DNA of 64,000 bases, from NCBI GenBank assembly GCA_040219575.1, contig JAVJSD010000006.1:62001-126000 (forward strand), given 5' to 3'. The translations under genes and the position numbers were made by a program. The notes under the pieces were generated by a model. It was given only the letters and a program-made list of their open reading frames with translations. It ran no database searches and was not told where the DNA came from. Shown here piece after piece: positions 32,887-42,386 of the stretch. The stretch's first letter is position 1. Every line of letters begins with the position of its first letter. The stretch is from JAVJSD01 sp040219575 (GTDB taxonomy: Bacteria > Planctomycetota > Planctomycetia > Pirellulales > Pirellulaceae).

Positions 32887-32943
32887 CGTAGCGGAACTCA
32901 CCAGAGTTCCGAAGCCTCGGAAGCCTGGCGACTTCCGCTACCG
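32887..32943. repeat. Family A repeat between the DUF1553 and DUF1501 genes
   Basis: CGTAGCGGAACTC...GAGTTCCG is followed by CGGAAGCCTGGCGACTTCCG and CTACCG. The two arms have diverged but still pair. It ends 18 bases before the DUF1501 start and may reduce read-through from the first gene of the pair. Confidence 0.6.
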
Positions 32944-32961
32944 ATTCACCAAGGTTTCGCC

Positions 32962-34410
32962 ATGTATAGCTTCCACAAAAATCAGCAGCTGCAAACGCGG
33001 CGGCAATTCTTCACAACCGGCCGCAATGTTCTCGGCGCGGCGGCGCTGGCTTCGCTGTTGGGCGATTCTGTCGTCCAGGGAAAAGAAACGCAGCCGATCG
33101 GGCCGCACTTCGCCCCCAAGGCGAAGCGCGTGATCTACCTGCACATGGTGGGCGGCCCGTCGCAGATGGACCTGTTCGACTACAAGCCGGTGATGCAGGA
33201 CTGGTACGACAAGGAGTTGCCCGACTCGATCCGCATGGGACAGCGGCTGACCACCATGACCAGCGGCCAGGCGCGGTTCCCGGTGGCGCCGAGCAAGTTC
33301 AAGTTCAGCCAGGCCGGCGAGTGCGGCATGTGGATGAACACCGAATTGCTGCCGAACCTGGCCAAGAAGGCCGACGACATCTGCTGGATGCGCACGCTGC
33401 ATACCGAGGCCATCAACCACGAACCCGCCATCACGGCCATGCAGACCGGCAACCAGGTCACCGGCCGACCCTGCCTCGGCTCCTGGGCCTCGTACGGACT
33501 GGGCTCCGATAACGAGAATCTGCCGGCCTTCGTGGTGCTGGTCGCCATTCCCCGCAATCGCGAACAGGAACAGGCGATCTCGGCCCGACTGTGGAGCAGC
33601 GGCTATCTCTCCGGCGAGCACGCCGGCGTGCGGTTCCGCAGCCAGGGCGATCCGATCCTGTACATCAACAATCCTCCGGGCGTGCCCGACGCCATCCGCA
33701 AGCGGTCGATCGAGGGACTCAACAAGTTGAACGAGCTTAACTACGAGCAGCTCGGCGATCCCGAAACGCGGACCCGCATTCAGCAATACGAGATGGCCTT
33801 CCGTATGCAGGCCAGCGTGCCGGAACTGACTGATCTCAGCCAGGAGCCCGAGCATATCATCAAACTGTACGGCGAGGAGGCCAGGAAGCCTGGCACGTTC
33901 GCCAACACGGTGCTGATGACGCGGCGGCTGGCCGAGCGCGGCGTGCGATTCATTCAGGTGTATCACAACAACTGGGATCACCACTCCAACGTCGGCGGCC
34001 GGATGCCCGACCAGTGCCAGGACGTCGACCAGCCCTGTTACGCCCTGCTGGAGGACCTCCGCCAGCGCGGCATGCTGGAGGACACGCTGATCATCTGGGG
34101 CGGAGAGTTCGGCCGCACGATCTACACGCAGGGCAATCTGTCGCGCGAGAACTACGGCCGCGACCATCACCCCCGCTGCTTCACGATGTGGATGGCGGGC
34201 GGCGGCGCGCGGGGAGGCGCGATCTACGGCGAGACCGACGACTTCTCGTACAACATCGTCAAAGACCCGGTGCATATCCGCGACTTCCACGCCACGATCC
34301 TGCACCTGCTGGGCTTCGACCACGAGCGGTTCACGGTCAAGTTCCAGGGCCTCGACCAGCGCCTCACCGGCGTGCTGCCGGCGCGGGTCATCCCGGAGTT
34401 GATCGCCTGA
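32962..34410 (+). CDS. Tat-exported DUF1501 protein, partner of the DUF1553 gene
   Basis: 482 residues. The N-terminus carries a twin-arginine signal (TRRQFFTTGRNVLGAAALASLL). The rest has the DUF1501 alkaline-phosphatase-like fold: VIYLHMVGGPSQMDLFDYKP, MWMNTELLPNLAKKADDICWMRT, INHEPAITAMQTGNQVTGRPCLGSW, LIIWGGEFGRTIYTQ and GRDHHPRCFTMWMAGGG. Likely metal-binding His and Asp residues are in NNWDHH and GRDHHP. The Tat signal implies folding, perhaps with a cofactor, before export. It is preceded by the DUF1549/DUF1553 protein, the usual order for these pairs. Confidence 0.92.
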   Translation: MYSFHKNQQLQTRRQFFTTGRNVLGAAALASLLGDSVVQGKETQPIGPHFAPKAKRVIYLHMVGGPSQMDLFDYKPVMQDWYDKELPDSIRMGQRLTTMTSGQARFPVAPSKFKFSQAGECGMWMNTELLPNLAKKADDICWMRTLHTEAINHEPAITAMQTGNQVTGRPCLGSWASYGLGSDNENLPAFVVLVAIPRNREQEQAISARLWSSGYLSGEHAGVRFRSQGDPILYINNPPGVPDAIRKRSIEGLNKLNELNYEQLGDPETRTRIQQYEMAFRMQASVPELTDLSQEPEHIIKLYGEEARKPGTFANTVLMTRRLAERGVRFIQVYHNNWDHHSNVGGRMPDQCQDVDQPCYALLEDLRQRGMLEDTLIIWGGEFGRTIYTQGNLSRENYGRDHHPRCFTMWMAGGGARGGAIYGETDDFSYNIVKDPVHIRDFHATILHLLGFDHERFTVKFQGLDQRLTGVLPARVIPELIA

Positions 34411-34790
34411 CGACGCTGGCAAGCCGGTCTGCGAAACAGGTGCATCCCTATGAACCGCGGGGTTTATCCGGTCTATCCCCGCGCGAAACGGCGCTAGCAG
34501 CTGACTCCGATCGCAGCGGCTGCTCGATCATCTGGCGGCGGTGCAGCAAGCTCCCTGTGGGGATTTGAAGGCGCGGGACAAGCCCTGCCCTGCGGCGCCA
34601 CCCCGAACGGCCGGTGATACCGGCCTGCCGCAAAGGCGGGGGTGTTCGCTATAATCGGCCGTTGGCGTCGGAATTGGAGTCAGCGGAGTCCGCCTCCCGC
34701 GTGTCCCACGGAGGATCGTCGGCGCGGACTCGGTCCACACACGCAGCGCCCATCGAGTCAGCATTCCACCAACACAAGCAAGACGCCGCC
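34411..34790 (+). other. Intergenic region with hairpin and glnS promoter
   Basis: 380 bases without a gene. GGCCGGT-GAT-ACCGGCC (34609-34625) is a perfect 7-base hairpin without a following T tract. TATAAT at 34650-34655 is a consensus -10 box, with a weak TGCCGC 18 bases before it, and probably starts the glnS transcript, giving a leader of about 130 bases. Confidence 0.45.
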
Positions 34791-36488
<1,698 letters not shown>

Positions 36489-36956
36489 CCCTGGGCGGCG
36501 GCTTTCGTGGCATGGCCGCCCTCGGCCGTGATGCAACCAACAGGGGTTCGTGCTTTGTGACGCCTTGACCTGTGGCTCGTTGAACTCGGGGCAGCCGAAC
36601 TTGTGAGAGTTCGTGAGAGTTCGGCAGTTCGGTACAACGCTGAACTTTCAGAAGTCACACGACATCTGCTACGCGAATCTTTCGCGACGACGCTTCTTGC
36701 GCCACGGACTTGCGGACGACAATTTGTCGCAACGTGCGAGGCGCGTCGTAGTTCGACTGGCGCGCACGCGGCGGATTCCCGCACGACAGGCGCGGCGGTT
36801 GAGGAATCTGCTGGCGGCGAAAAGCAAAGCGATGTCAGCGGTTGCGGCCATTCTCGGCGACCGATTTCCGCCAGGTCGCGGGCCGACGGCGCGCGGGGTG
36901 CATAGTGGGAAAGCACAAAGGTTGTGAACTTTCCCCTACGCTCTTGGAGGTGTGTC
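36489..36956 (+). other. Intergenic region with degenerate repeats
   Basis: 468 bases without a supported gene. Just after glnS, GGGCGGC (36491) and GCCGCCC (36513) could form a weak hairpin. From 36604 the strings GTGAGAGTTCGTGAGAGTTCGG and CAGAAGTCACACGAC...TGCTACGCG look like worn family A repeat units. Frames here are Arg-rich and not convincing. Confidence 0.4.
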
Positions 36957-37124
36957 ATGCTCGGTTGGGCTTTGGCGTTTTTTATCTTTGCGGTGATCGC
37001 GGGCGTCCTCGGTTTCACGGGAGTGGCCGGCACCGCTTCCTGGATCGCTCAGGTCTTGCTGGTGGTGTTCCTCGTGTTGTTCCTGGTCAGCCTGGTGACG
37101 GGCGTTCGACGTCCTGTCGCCTAG
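36957..37124 (+). CDS. Small DUF1328-type membrane protein (YtjA-like)
   Basis: 55 residues from the ATG at 36957, seven bases after GGAGG. The whole protein is two membrane helices: ALAFFIFAVIAGVLGFTGVAG and WIAQVLLVVFLVLFLVSLVTG, the pattern and length of DUF1328/YtjA proteins. The family has no known biochemical role and is often linked to stress response in proteobacteria. It is the first of a group of membrane genes in the same direction (37412, 37755, 39242), though a repeat at 37175 separates it from them. Confidence 0.85.
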   Translation: MLGWALAFFIFAVIAGVLGFTGVAGTASWIAQVLLVVFLVLFLVSLVTGVRRPVA

Positions 37125-37174
37125 GGGCGCCACGCGCCAGCGACCGGACATCACGGGGGCTCTGTTGGAAACTT

Positions 37175-37199
37175 CGTAGCGGAAGTCGTGAGACTTCCG
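37175..37199. repeat. Family A repeat, single unit
   Basis: CGTAGCGGAAGTCGTGAGAC plus TTCCG, an imperfect hairpin downstream of the DUF1328 gene. A fainter unit (CTCTCGCGAGTTCCGCTGC) follows at about 37220. Confidence 0.6.
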
Positions 37200-37411
37200 A
37201 TGGCATTGAGCAGGGGGAACTCTCGCGAGTTCCGCTGCACGTCGAATTGCCGCCTCGGTGTCTCCAGACAGAACCGGGCGAGAACTCGTGAGAGTGCGGG
37301 AATTCAGTACGACTACGGAACTTCCAAAAGTCTCACGATTTCGGCAAACGGAGTTCATCGCGATGACGCGGCGCGAGGCAGCGGCGTGTCGCACTTGAAG
37401 AGGAGTTCGTC

Positions 37412-37741
37412 ATGAAATTCGTAGCGTTTCTGTTGGTCATCCTCGCTGTCGCGGTCGCCATGCTGCTGCTAGGATGGGTGTACGTCCGCGACAGCGGCGA
37501 CTCGACCGAGATCATCATCGACAAGCAGGAAGTGCAGCGCGACACCGACGCCGCCGTCGATGCGACGAAAGACTTCGCCGAGGACGCCGGCGACAAGTTG
37601 AAGCGCCTCGGCGGCGACGTCGAACAGAAGCTCGATGAGTCGATCGAGACGGAGCAGGAGTCGCGCGATCCGCAGGAGAGCGACCCGCACCCTTTGGAAA
37701 AAGACCGGTCGGTCGCACCGGAGACCGTCGATCAACCGTAG
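37412..37741 (+). CDS. Small membrane-anchored protein with acidic helical tail
   Basis: 109 residues from the ATG at 37412 with AGAGGAG upstream. The N-terminus is one membrane helix (FVAFLLVILAVAVAMLLLGWVYV). The rest is charged and helical: DKQEVQRDTDAAVDATKDFAEDAGDKLKRLGGDVEQKLDE, with a heptad-like pattern, then a disordered acidic tail. It resembles apolipoprotein-like or YtxH-like stress proteins only in general character. Its stop is 13 bases before the DUF2254 start, so the two are probably co-transcribed. Confidence 0.75.
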   Translation: MKFVAFLLVILAVAVAMLLLGWVYVRDSGDSTEIIIDKQEVQRDTDAAVDATKDFAEDAGDKLKRLGGDVEQKLDESIETEQESRDPQESDPHPLEKDRSVAPETVDQP

Positions 37742-37754
37742 CGGCCAAGCCGGC

Positions 37755-39179
37755 ATGAGCATGCAATTCGACGCGATTCGAGATCGCATTCGCAGCGCCG
37801 TGTGGATACTTCCCGCGGCGCTTTTGCTATTGGCGGTGGCCGCCGGCGTGTTGCTGCCGCTGGTCGACCGTTTCGTCGGCGACTCGGTCTCGAAAGTCGA
37901 GATGTTGACCACCACGCCCGACGGGGCGCAGACGATCCTGGCGACGATCGCCAGTTCGGCCGTCACCGTGGCCGGCGTGGTGTTCTCGCTGACGATGGTC
38001 ATGTTTTCGATCGCCTCCTCGCAATTCGGGACGCGGGTGCTGCGGAACCGGATGCGGGAGCGATCGACGCAGGTGGCGGTCGGCACGCTGTTGGGCACGG
38101 CCGTCTATTGCTTGCTGGTGCTGCGCAGCGTCAGCGGCGTGCAGGGCGAAAGCCATGTGCCCCACCTGTCGGTGATGACCGCCATCCTGTTGACGCTGGT
38201 CAGTCTGCTGGTGGTCGTGTTCTTCCTGCGCGACATGACCAACGCCATTCAGGCTACGCACATCGTGGCGTCGATCGCGGGCGAACTCGATGCCTCGATC
38301 GACCGACTGTTTCCCGAGAAGATCGGCTATGGAAACGCGGCCGAAGAGGACGACGACTGCTGGCGGCCGGATTCCGCCTCGCGCCCCGTGGCGTCGTCGC
38401 AGCAAGGCTATATTCAGGCGATCGACGGCGACGAATTGTTGAGCGTCGCCCAGCGACGCGATCTGGTGATCTTTCTACGCAAGCGGCCCGGTGATTTTCT
38501 GGCGCGGCGGATGGAGTTCGCGGAGGTCTGGGGAGCGAACGAGGTCGATGACGAGTTGGCGGCGGCGATCAACGAGGCGATCGTCACCGGCATCACCCGC
38601 ACGCCGTGGCAAGACGTCAACTGCTCGATCCACGAACTCGCGCAGGTGGCGGTGCGGGCCCTTTCGCCGGGCATCAACGATCCCTTCACGGCCATGAACA
38701 GCATCGATCGTTTGGGGGCGGCTTTGATGAAGCTCGCCGAGCGCAAGACGCCCTCGCGATTTCGTCGCGACGCGGCGGGGCGACTGCGGCTGGTCGCCAA
38801 TCCGGTGACGTTCGCCGAGGCGCTGGCCGCGGCGTTCAATCAAGTCCGCATGTATGCGATCAATTCTCCGGCGGTTTCGACGCGGTTGCTCGAAGCGCTC
38901 GAGAACATCGCCGGCTGCGTGCATCGCGAGGCGGACCGCGAAGCGATTATCTCGCAGGCGCGGCTGCTGGCGGAAGCCTGCGATATCGCGTTGTCCCTGG
39001 CGAGCGAACAGGCGCAGATTCGCGGTCAGATGCAGCGGGTGGTGAAGGCGTTTCCGGACGCAGCCGCGGACGACGACCCCGCCGGCGTTGGCGACGAGGG
39101 GCCCACGAACGGCGACGCACCCGACGAAACCGATCAGCCGGAGGACGCCGGCGTTGGCAAGGGGGAAGTCAACGGATGA
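37755..39179 (+). CDS. DUF2254 family membrane protein
   Basis: 474 residues from the ATG at 37755; a second ATG two codons later is possible. About four membrane helices occupy residues 15-175 (ILPAALLLLAVAAGVLLPL, then TIASSAVTVAGVVFSLTMVMFSIASSQFGTRVLRN, the family hallmark, VAVGTLLGTAVYCLLVL and VMTAILLTLVSLLVVVFFLRD). The cytoplasmic part holds SRPVASSQQGYIQAID, VNCSIHELAQVAVRALSPGINDPFTAMNSIDRLG and a helical C-terminus. The DPFTA motif is conserved in the family. No function is known. The disordered acidic C-terminal tail resembles that of the small protein encoded just upstream. Confidence 0.88.
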   Translation: MSMQFDAIRDRIRSAVWILPAALLLLAVAAGVLLPLVDRFVGDSVSKVEMLTTTPDGAQTILATIASSAVTVAGVVFSLTMVMFSIASSQFGTRVLRNRMRERSTQVAVGTLLGTAVYCLLVLRSVSGVQGESHVPHLSVMTAILLTLVSLLVVVFFLRDMTNAIQATHIVASIAGELDASIDRLFPEKIGYGNAAEEDDDCWRPDSASRPVASSQQGYIQAIDGDELLSVAQRRDLVIFLRKRPGDFLARRMEFAEVWGANEVDDELAAAINEAIVTGITRTPWQDVNCSIHELAQVAVRALSPGINDPFTAMNSIDRLGAALMKLAERKTPSRFRRDAAGRLRLVANPVTFAEALAAAFNQVRMYAINSPAVSTRLLEALENIAGCVHREADREAIISQARLLAEACDIALSLASEQAQIRGQMQRVVKAFPDAAADDDPAGVGDEGPTNGDAPDETDQPEDAGVGKGEVNG

Positions 39180-39241
39180 CCGGCGGACCGCGACGAGGAC
39201 GACGGGCGAACAGATCCACCGCACCGCGGTGAAAGCAAACC

Positions 39242-39955
39242 ATGGAAATCGCCAGCTTCTGCGACGATCCGCAACAGCATCTCACCAGCGAGCAGCGGCG
39301 CTGGTTGTCGCCGCCGTCGCGGGGCGCCGAGATGGCGGCGACATGCGGCTGGTCGCTGAACCGCCTGTTGGTGAAGACCGCCTTTCGCGTGAAGATCGAG
39401 GGACTCGGCAACCTGCCCTCGCAGCCACCCTACCTGCTCACTCCGAACCATAGCAGTTCGCTCGATCCGCCGTTGTTGGCGGCGGCTTTGCCCAACCGCG
39501 TGCTGCACAATACCTACTGGATCGCCCGGAGGGGCGCGGTGATGCGCAGCGTTGTTACGCGACGGCTCAGTCGCTGGGGGCACGCCATTCCTTTCGATCG
39601 CCGCCGCGATGGGATGTCGGCGTTGGCGGCGGCGGCGTTCTTGCTCCAGCAAGGGCGAAACGTCGTGTGGTTCCCCGAGGGACGCCGCACCGACGACGGA
39701 TCGCTGCAACCGTTCAAGTTCGGCGTCGGCGCGCTGCTCGATCAGTTCGAAATTCCCGCCGTGCCGATCCACATCCGCGGCGCGTTCGACGCGCTGCCGC
39801 CGGGGACTCGCTGGCCCCGGCTGAGGGCGAAGCTGGTGATTCGATTTGGAGAGCCGTACCGGGCGCCGCGGGGAGACTCGACGGAGGAAGACGTCGACCG
39901 CTATCAACTGCTGGCCGACCACTTGCGCGAGGCGGTTGCGGCGCTGGCGGTTTGA
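39242..39955 (+). CDS. PlsC-type 1-acylglycerol-3-phosphate acyltransferase family protein
   Basis: 237 residues. The acyltransferase motifs are present: LLTPNHSSSLD with the H-x4-D catalytic pair (His70, Asp75), GHAIPFDRRRDG for motif II, and VVWFPEGRRTDDGSL for motif III, then IPAVPIHIRGAFDALPPG for motif IV. It likely transfers fatty acyl groups to a lysophospholipid or other polar acceptor at the inner membrane. The first 35 residues (MEIASFCDDPQQHLTSEQRRW) are not typical. No acyl-ACP ligase is adjacent. It follows the DUF2254 gene by 62 bases on the same strand. Confidence 0.85.
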   Translation: MEIASFCDDPQQHLTSEQRRWLSPPSRGAEMAATCGWSLNRLLVKTAFRVKIEGLGNLPSQPPYLLTPNHSSSLDPPLLAAALPNRVLHNTYWIARRGAVMRSVVTRRLSRWGHAIPFDRRRDGMSALAAAAFLLQQGRNVVWFPEGRRTDDGSLQPFKFGVGALLDQFEIPAVPIHIRGAFDALPPGTRWPRLRAKLVIRFGEPYRAPRGDSTEEDVDRYQLLADHLREAVAALAV

Positions 39956-39963
39956 CGGCGGCC

Positions 39964-40218
39964 TCAGACCGAGACCGGCGGCAGACGGTAGGTCACCATC
40001 CGGGCGCTATAGCCTTGGTGCGCCAGCTGTTCCAGGCACTGTTGGGCCTGTTCGCGCTGACGGCAAGCGGCGAACAGCTTCCAGATCGATTGCGGCGCGG
40101 CGCGATACTGCACCCGATATTGTTGAGCCACCGCGCTGCCGGGGCTGCACGTGGTGATCGTCTTGGAGTTGTCTCCGGCCTCGTGGGCGCGGTTCATCGT
40201 CGAGAACATCGCGAGCAT
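39964..40218 (-). CDS. Small conserved-looking hypothetical protein
   Basis: 84 residues from the ATG at 40218; a TTG at 40257 would include a hairpin sequence (GGATTGGA...TCCAATCC, 40240-40260) and is less likely. The second half is soluble and helical: VQYRAAPQSIWKLFAACRQREQAQQCLEQLAHQGYSARMVTYR. It reads as a small alpha-beta protein similar in size to single-domain adaptor proteins, but I recognise no family. It ends 8 bases from the acyltransferase stop (convergent). Confidence 0.55.
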   Translation of the reverse strand: MLAMFSTMNRAHEAGDNSKTITTCSPGSAVAQQYRVQYRAAPQSIWKLFAACRQREQAQQCLEQLAHQGYSARMVTYRLPPVSV

Positions 40219-40376
40219 CCTTGTTCGCAGATCCAAGGAGGATTGGACTCTTTCCAATCCTCATCGTGTCGACCGATCGAAATTGATTACTTCAATCCTT
40301 GAATTACGCCAGATTGCCTGACAAGCGCTGCGGTTCAGCACGGCCAGCGAAAGCATGCCGCCCGTGCGGAGCCCCG

Positions 40377-40703
40377 CTACCAGCCCATCACCATGTTCGA
40401 TTCGATGGCCTTGCGGGCGTGCTCCAAGTCGGAGCCGGTCTCGTGCATGTAGAGGCGGATGGCGTTGACCTTGTCGCCCGACGCTTTCGACAGGCAGTCG
40501 CGGGCCACGGCGCAGGGATCGTCGCTGGCGCCGGTGATGCCCAACACGCTTTTGGAGATCACCCAGGTATCGCGCGGGCGCTTGGTCATCCGTACGATGC
40601 CTTCGCCCGGATACGCCTGACCGACGACGTCGGTGGCAGCGTCCTCATCGTCGGCCCAGGTGATGATGATGTGCGACTCGGTTTCCACTTCGAACAACGG
40701 CAT
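40377..40703 (-). CDS. Small soluble hypothetical protein
   Basis: 108 residues from the ATG at 40703, eight bases after AAGGAG. The sequence begins MPLFEVETESHIIITWADDE and continues AVGQAYPGEGIVRMTKRPRDTWVISKSVLGI, then helices ARDCLSKASGDKVNAIRLYM and DLEHARKAIESNMVMGW. It is an alpha/beta protein without signal or membrane segment. I do not recognise the family. The gene runs the same way as 39964-40218 and may be in one transcript with it. Confidence 0.65.
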   Translation of the reverse strand: MPLFEVETESHIIITWADDEDAATDVVGQAYPGEGIVRMTKRPRDTWVISKSVLGITGASDDPCAVARDCLSKASGDKVNAIRLYMHETGSDLEHARKAIESNMVMGW

Positions 40704-40947
40704 CTTGAACTCCTTCCAAATAACCACGGGTGGGGGAGGGAACACCCCGAAGCCGGGAGCATCCCGGGTTGATATCGCGTCGATGGTACGCCTGCACGTC
40801 TTTTCCGTCAACGCTGGTGGGGAGGACTGGGCGGACATTCCGCCGCGGAGGGCGGCGGTCGTTGACCCCTGAAAGCGGCACGACTAGAATTCCTCGGACT
40901 CTACCGCAGCCCCGCCGACGGGCTGATTTCCCGCATTTGGAAACCCC

Positions 40948-41598
40948 ATGGACCCACTGCACTTCACCATTGCGACGGGTCCTTTGGCGGCGTATTTCCT
41001 GCTTCTGGGCGGGCTCAATCTCCTGCAGCGTCCGATTCTGACGACCGGCGCACGCGACACGGCGGTGCTGGGCATCGCCCTCTCGGGATTCGTGGTGGCG
41101 GGGCCGATGGAGCTGTTCCTGCCCGAGGCGGCCGCATTCCGCTTTGGCGCGTGGGTGTGGGTGCTGATGCTCTCGTTCTACTTCCTGTGCCTGGTGCTGG
41201 TGGTGCTGCTGCTGCGTCCGCGACTGGTGGTGTACAACATCGCCGCCGAGCAGTTGCGGCCGGTGCTGGCGAACGTGGTGGCCGGCTTGGACAAGGATTG
41301 CCGCTGGGTGGGCGAGATCCTGATTTTGCCGCAGCTCGACGTGCAGTTGCAGATCGAATCATCGCCGCTGCTGCGGAACGTGCAGTTGGTCGCCGCCGGA
41401 TCGCGGCAGAGTTACGCCGGCTGGAGGCAGTTGGAGATTTCGCTGGCGGAAGCCTTGAGCCAGTCGCGCGGCCAGTCGAATCCCATCGGGTTCGCTTTGA
41501 TTACCTTGGCGGTGATCATCACCTCCGGCGCCTTGTTATGGATGGCCAGCGACAGCCAGGGAGTCGCCCAGGCGCTCAACCAGATGCTGCGACGCTAG
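40948..41598 (+). CDS. Membrane protein of unknown function
   Basis: 216 residues. Helices lie at about 8-28 (IATGPLAAYFLLLGGLNLL), 38-58 (TAVLGIALSGFVVAGPMELFL) and 68-90 (WVWVLMLSFYFLCLVLVVLLL), with a last one near 180-200 (FALITLAVIITSGALLWMA). A soluble loop between, RPRLVVYNIAAEQLRPVLANVVAGLDKDCRWVGEILILPQLDVQLQIE, looks like a small alpha/beta cytoplasmic domain. The pattern is of a conserved planctomycete protein; no known family was recognised. It is convergent with the potassium-uptake genes. Confidence 0.7.
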   Translation: MDPLHFTIATGPLAAYFLLLGGLNLLQRPILTTGARDTAVLGIALSGFVVAGPMELFLPEAAAFRFGAWVWVLMLSFYFLCLVLVVLLLRPRLVVYNIAAEQLRPVLANVVAGLDKDCRWVGEILILPQLDVQLQIESSPLLRNVQLVAAGSRQSYAGWRQLEISLAEALSQSRGQSNPIGFALITLAVIITSGALLWMASDSQGVAQALNQMLRR

Positions 41599-41605
41599 CG
41601 TCCTC

Positions 41606-41692
41606 GTAGCGGAAGTCGCCAGACGTCGCCAGACTTCCGAACCTTGGGCGAAGATGTCGGCAATCTAGCGAGATCTAGCGAGTTCCGCTACG
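41606..41692. repeat. Family A repeat, complete element with internal duplication
   Basis: GTAGCGGAAGTCGCCAGACG is followed by a repeated TCGCCAGAC and TTCCG; the far arm contains AGCGAGATCTAGCGAGTTCCGCTACG with its own short duplication. It lies between convergent genes and could act as a two-way terminator. Confidence 0.6.
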
Positions 41693-41718
41693 CAATCCAC
41701 CCTGCGAGCGCCGGGCGG

Positions 41719-42381
41719 TCATTGAACCTGCCGCATGCCTTGCACTTCGTCCTGCTTGCCGATCATCAGCAACAGTTGGTCGACGTTGAATTTGAATTCG
41801 GCTCCGGGCAGCATCTGCAGTTTTCCCGAGAGCGCGTCTTTCACGCCCACGATCCAGACGCCGTATTTGCGTCGCAGGTCGAGTTCTTGCAGCGACTTGC
41901 CGACGAACGAATCGGGAACCGAGATTTCGAAGAAGCTGTATTCCGGGTCGATGGGGACGAAATCGACGATGTTGGGCCACGTCATGCGGTCGGCCAGGCT
42001 GACGGCGATTTCACTTTCGGGAAAGACGACGCGTTCGACCCCCAGGCTCTTGAGGATCTTGCCGTGCTCGGGGGTGACGCCCTTGACGATGATCCGCCGG
42101 GCCCCCAACTCTCGGGCGTGCAGCGTCGCCAGCAGCGAGCGGGTGATGTCCTCGCCCAGGCTGATCATCACCGCGTCGGCGTCTTTGACGTGCAAGTGCT
42201 CGAGCGTCGCCCGGTCGGTGGCGTCGCCGATCACCGCCTCGTACAAGTCGGACTTGAGCGGTTCGACCCGCTCCTTTTGCGAATCAACCCCCGTCACGCG
42301 ACAGTGGTTCTTGCACAGTCGGGCGGCAAGCGCCGCTCCGAACGTACCCAATCCAATCACGATGAAACGACTGTTCGCCAT
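41719..42381 (-). CDS. ktrA: KtrA/TrkA-type potassium uptake regulatory subunit
   Basis: 220 residues from the ATG at 42381 (MANSRFIVIGLGTFGAALAARL). The Rossmann nucleotide loop is GLGTFGAALA, followed by VDSQKERVEPL, and VIGDATDRATLEHLHVKDADAVMISLGED, which fix it as an RCK N-domain; residues 140-215 form the C-lobe (YSFFEISVPDSFVGKSLQELDLRRKYGVWIVGVKD). It gates the KtrB channel in response to ATP/ADP and c-di-AMP in known systems. It starts five bases after the ktrB stop, so the two are one transcript. Confidence 0.92.
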   Translation of the reverse strand: MANSRFIVIGLGTFGAALAARLCKNHCRVTGVDSQKERVEPLKSDLYEAVIGDATDRATLEHLHVKDADAVMISLGEDITRSLLATLHARELGARRIIVKGVTPEHGKILKSLGVERVVFPESEIAVSLADRMTWPNIVDFVPIDPEYSFFEISVPDSFVGKSLQELDLRRKYGVWIVGVKDALSGKLQMLPGAEFKFNVDQLLLMIGKQDEVQGMRQVQ

Positions 42382-42386
42382 GCTTG

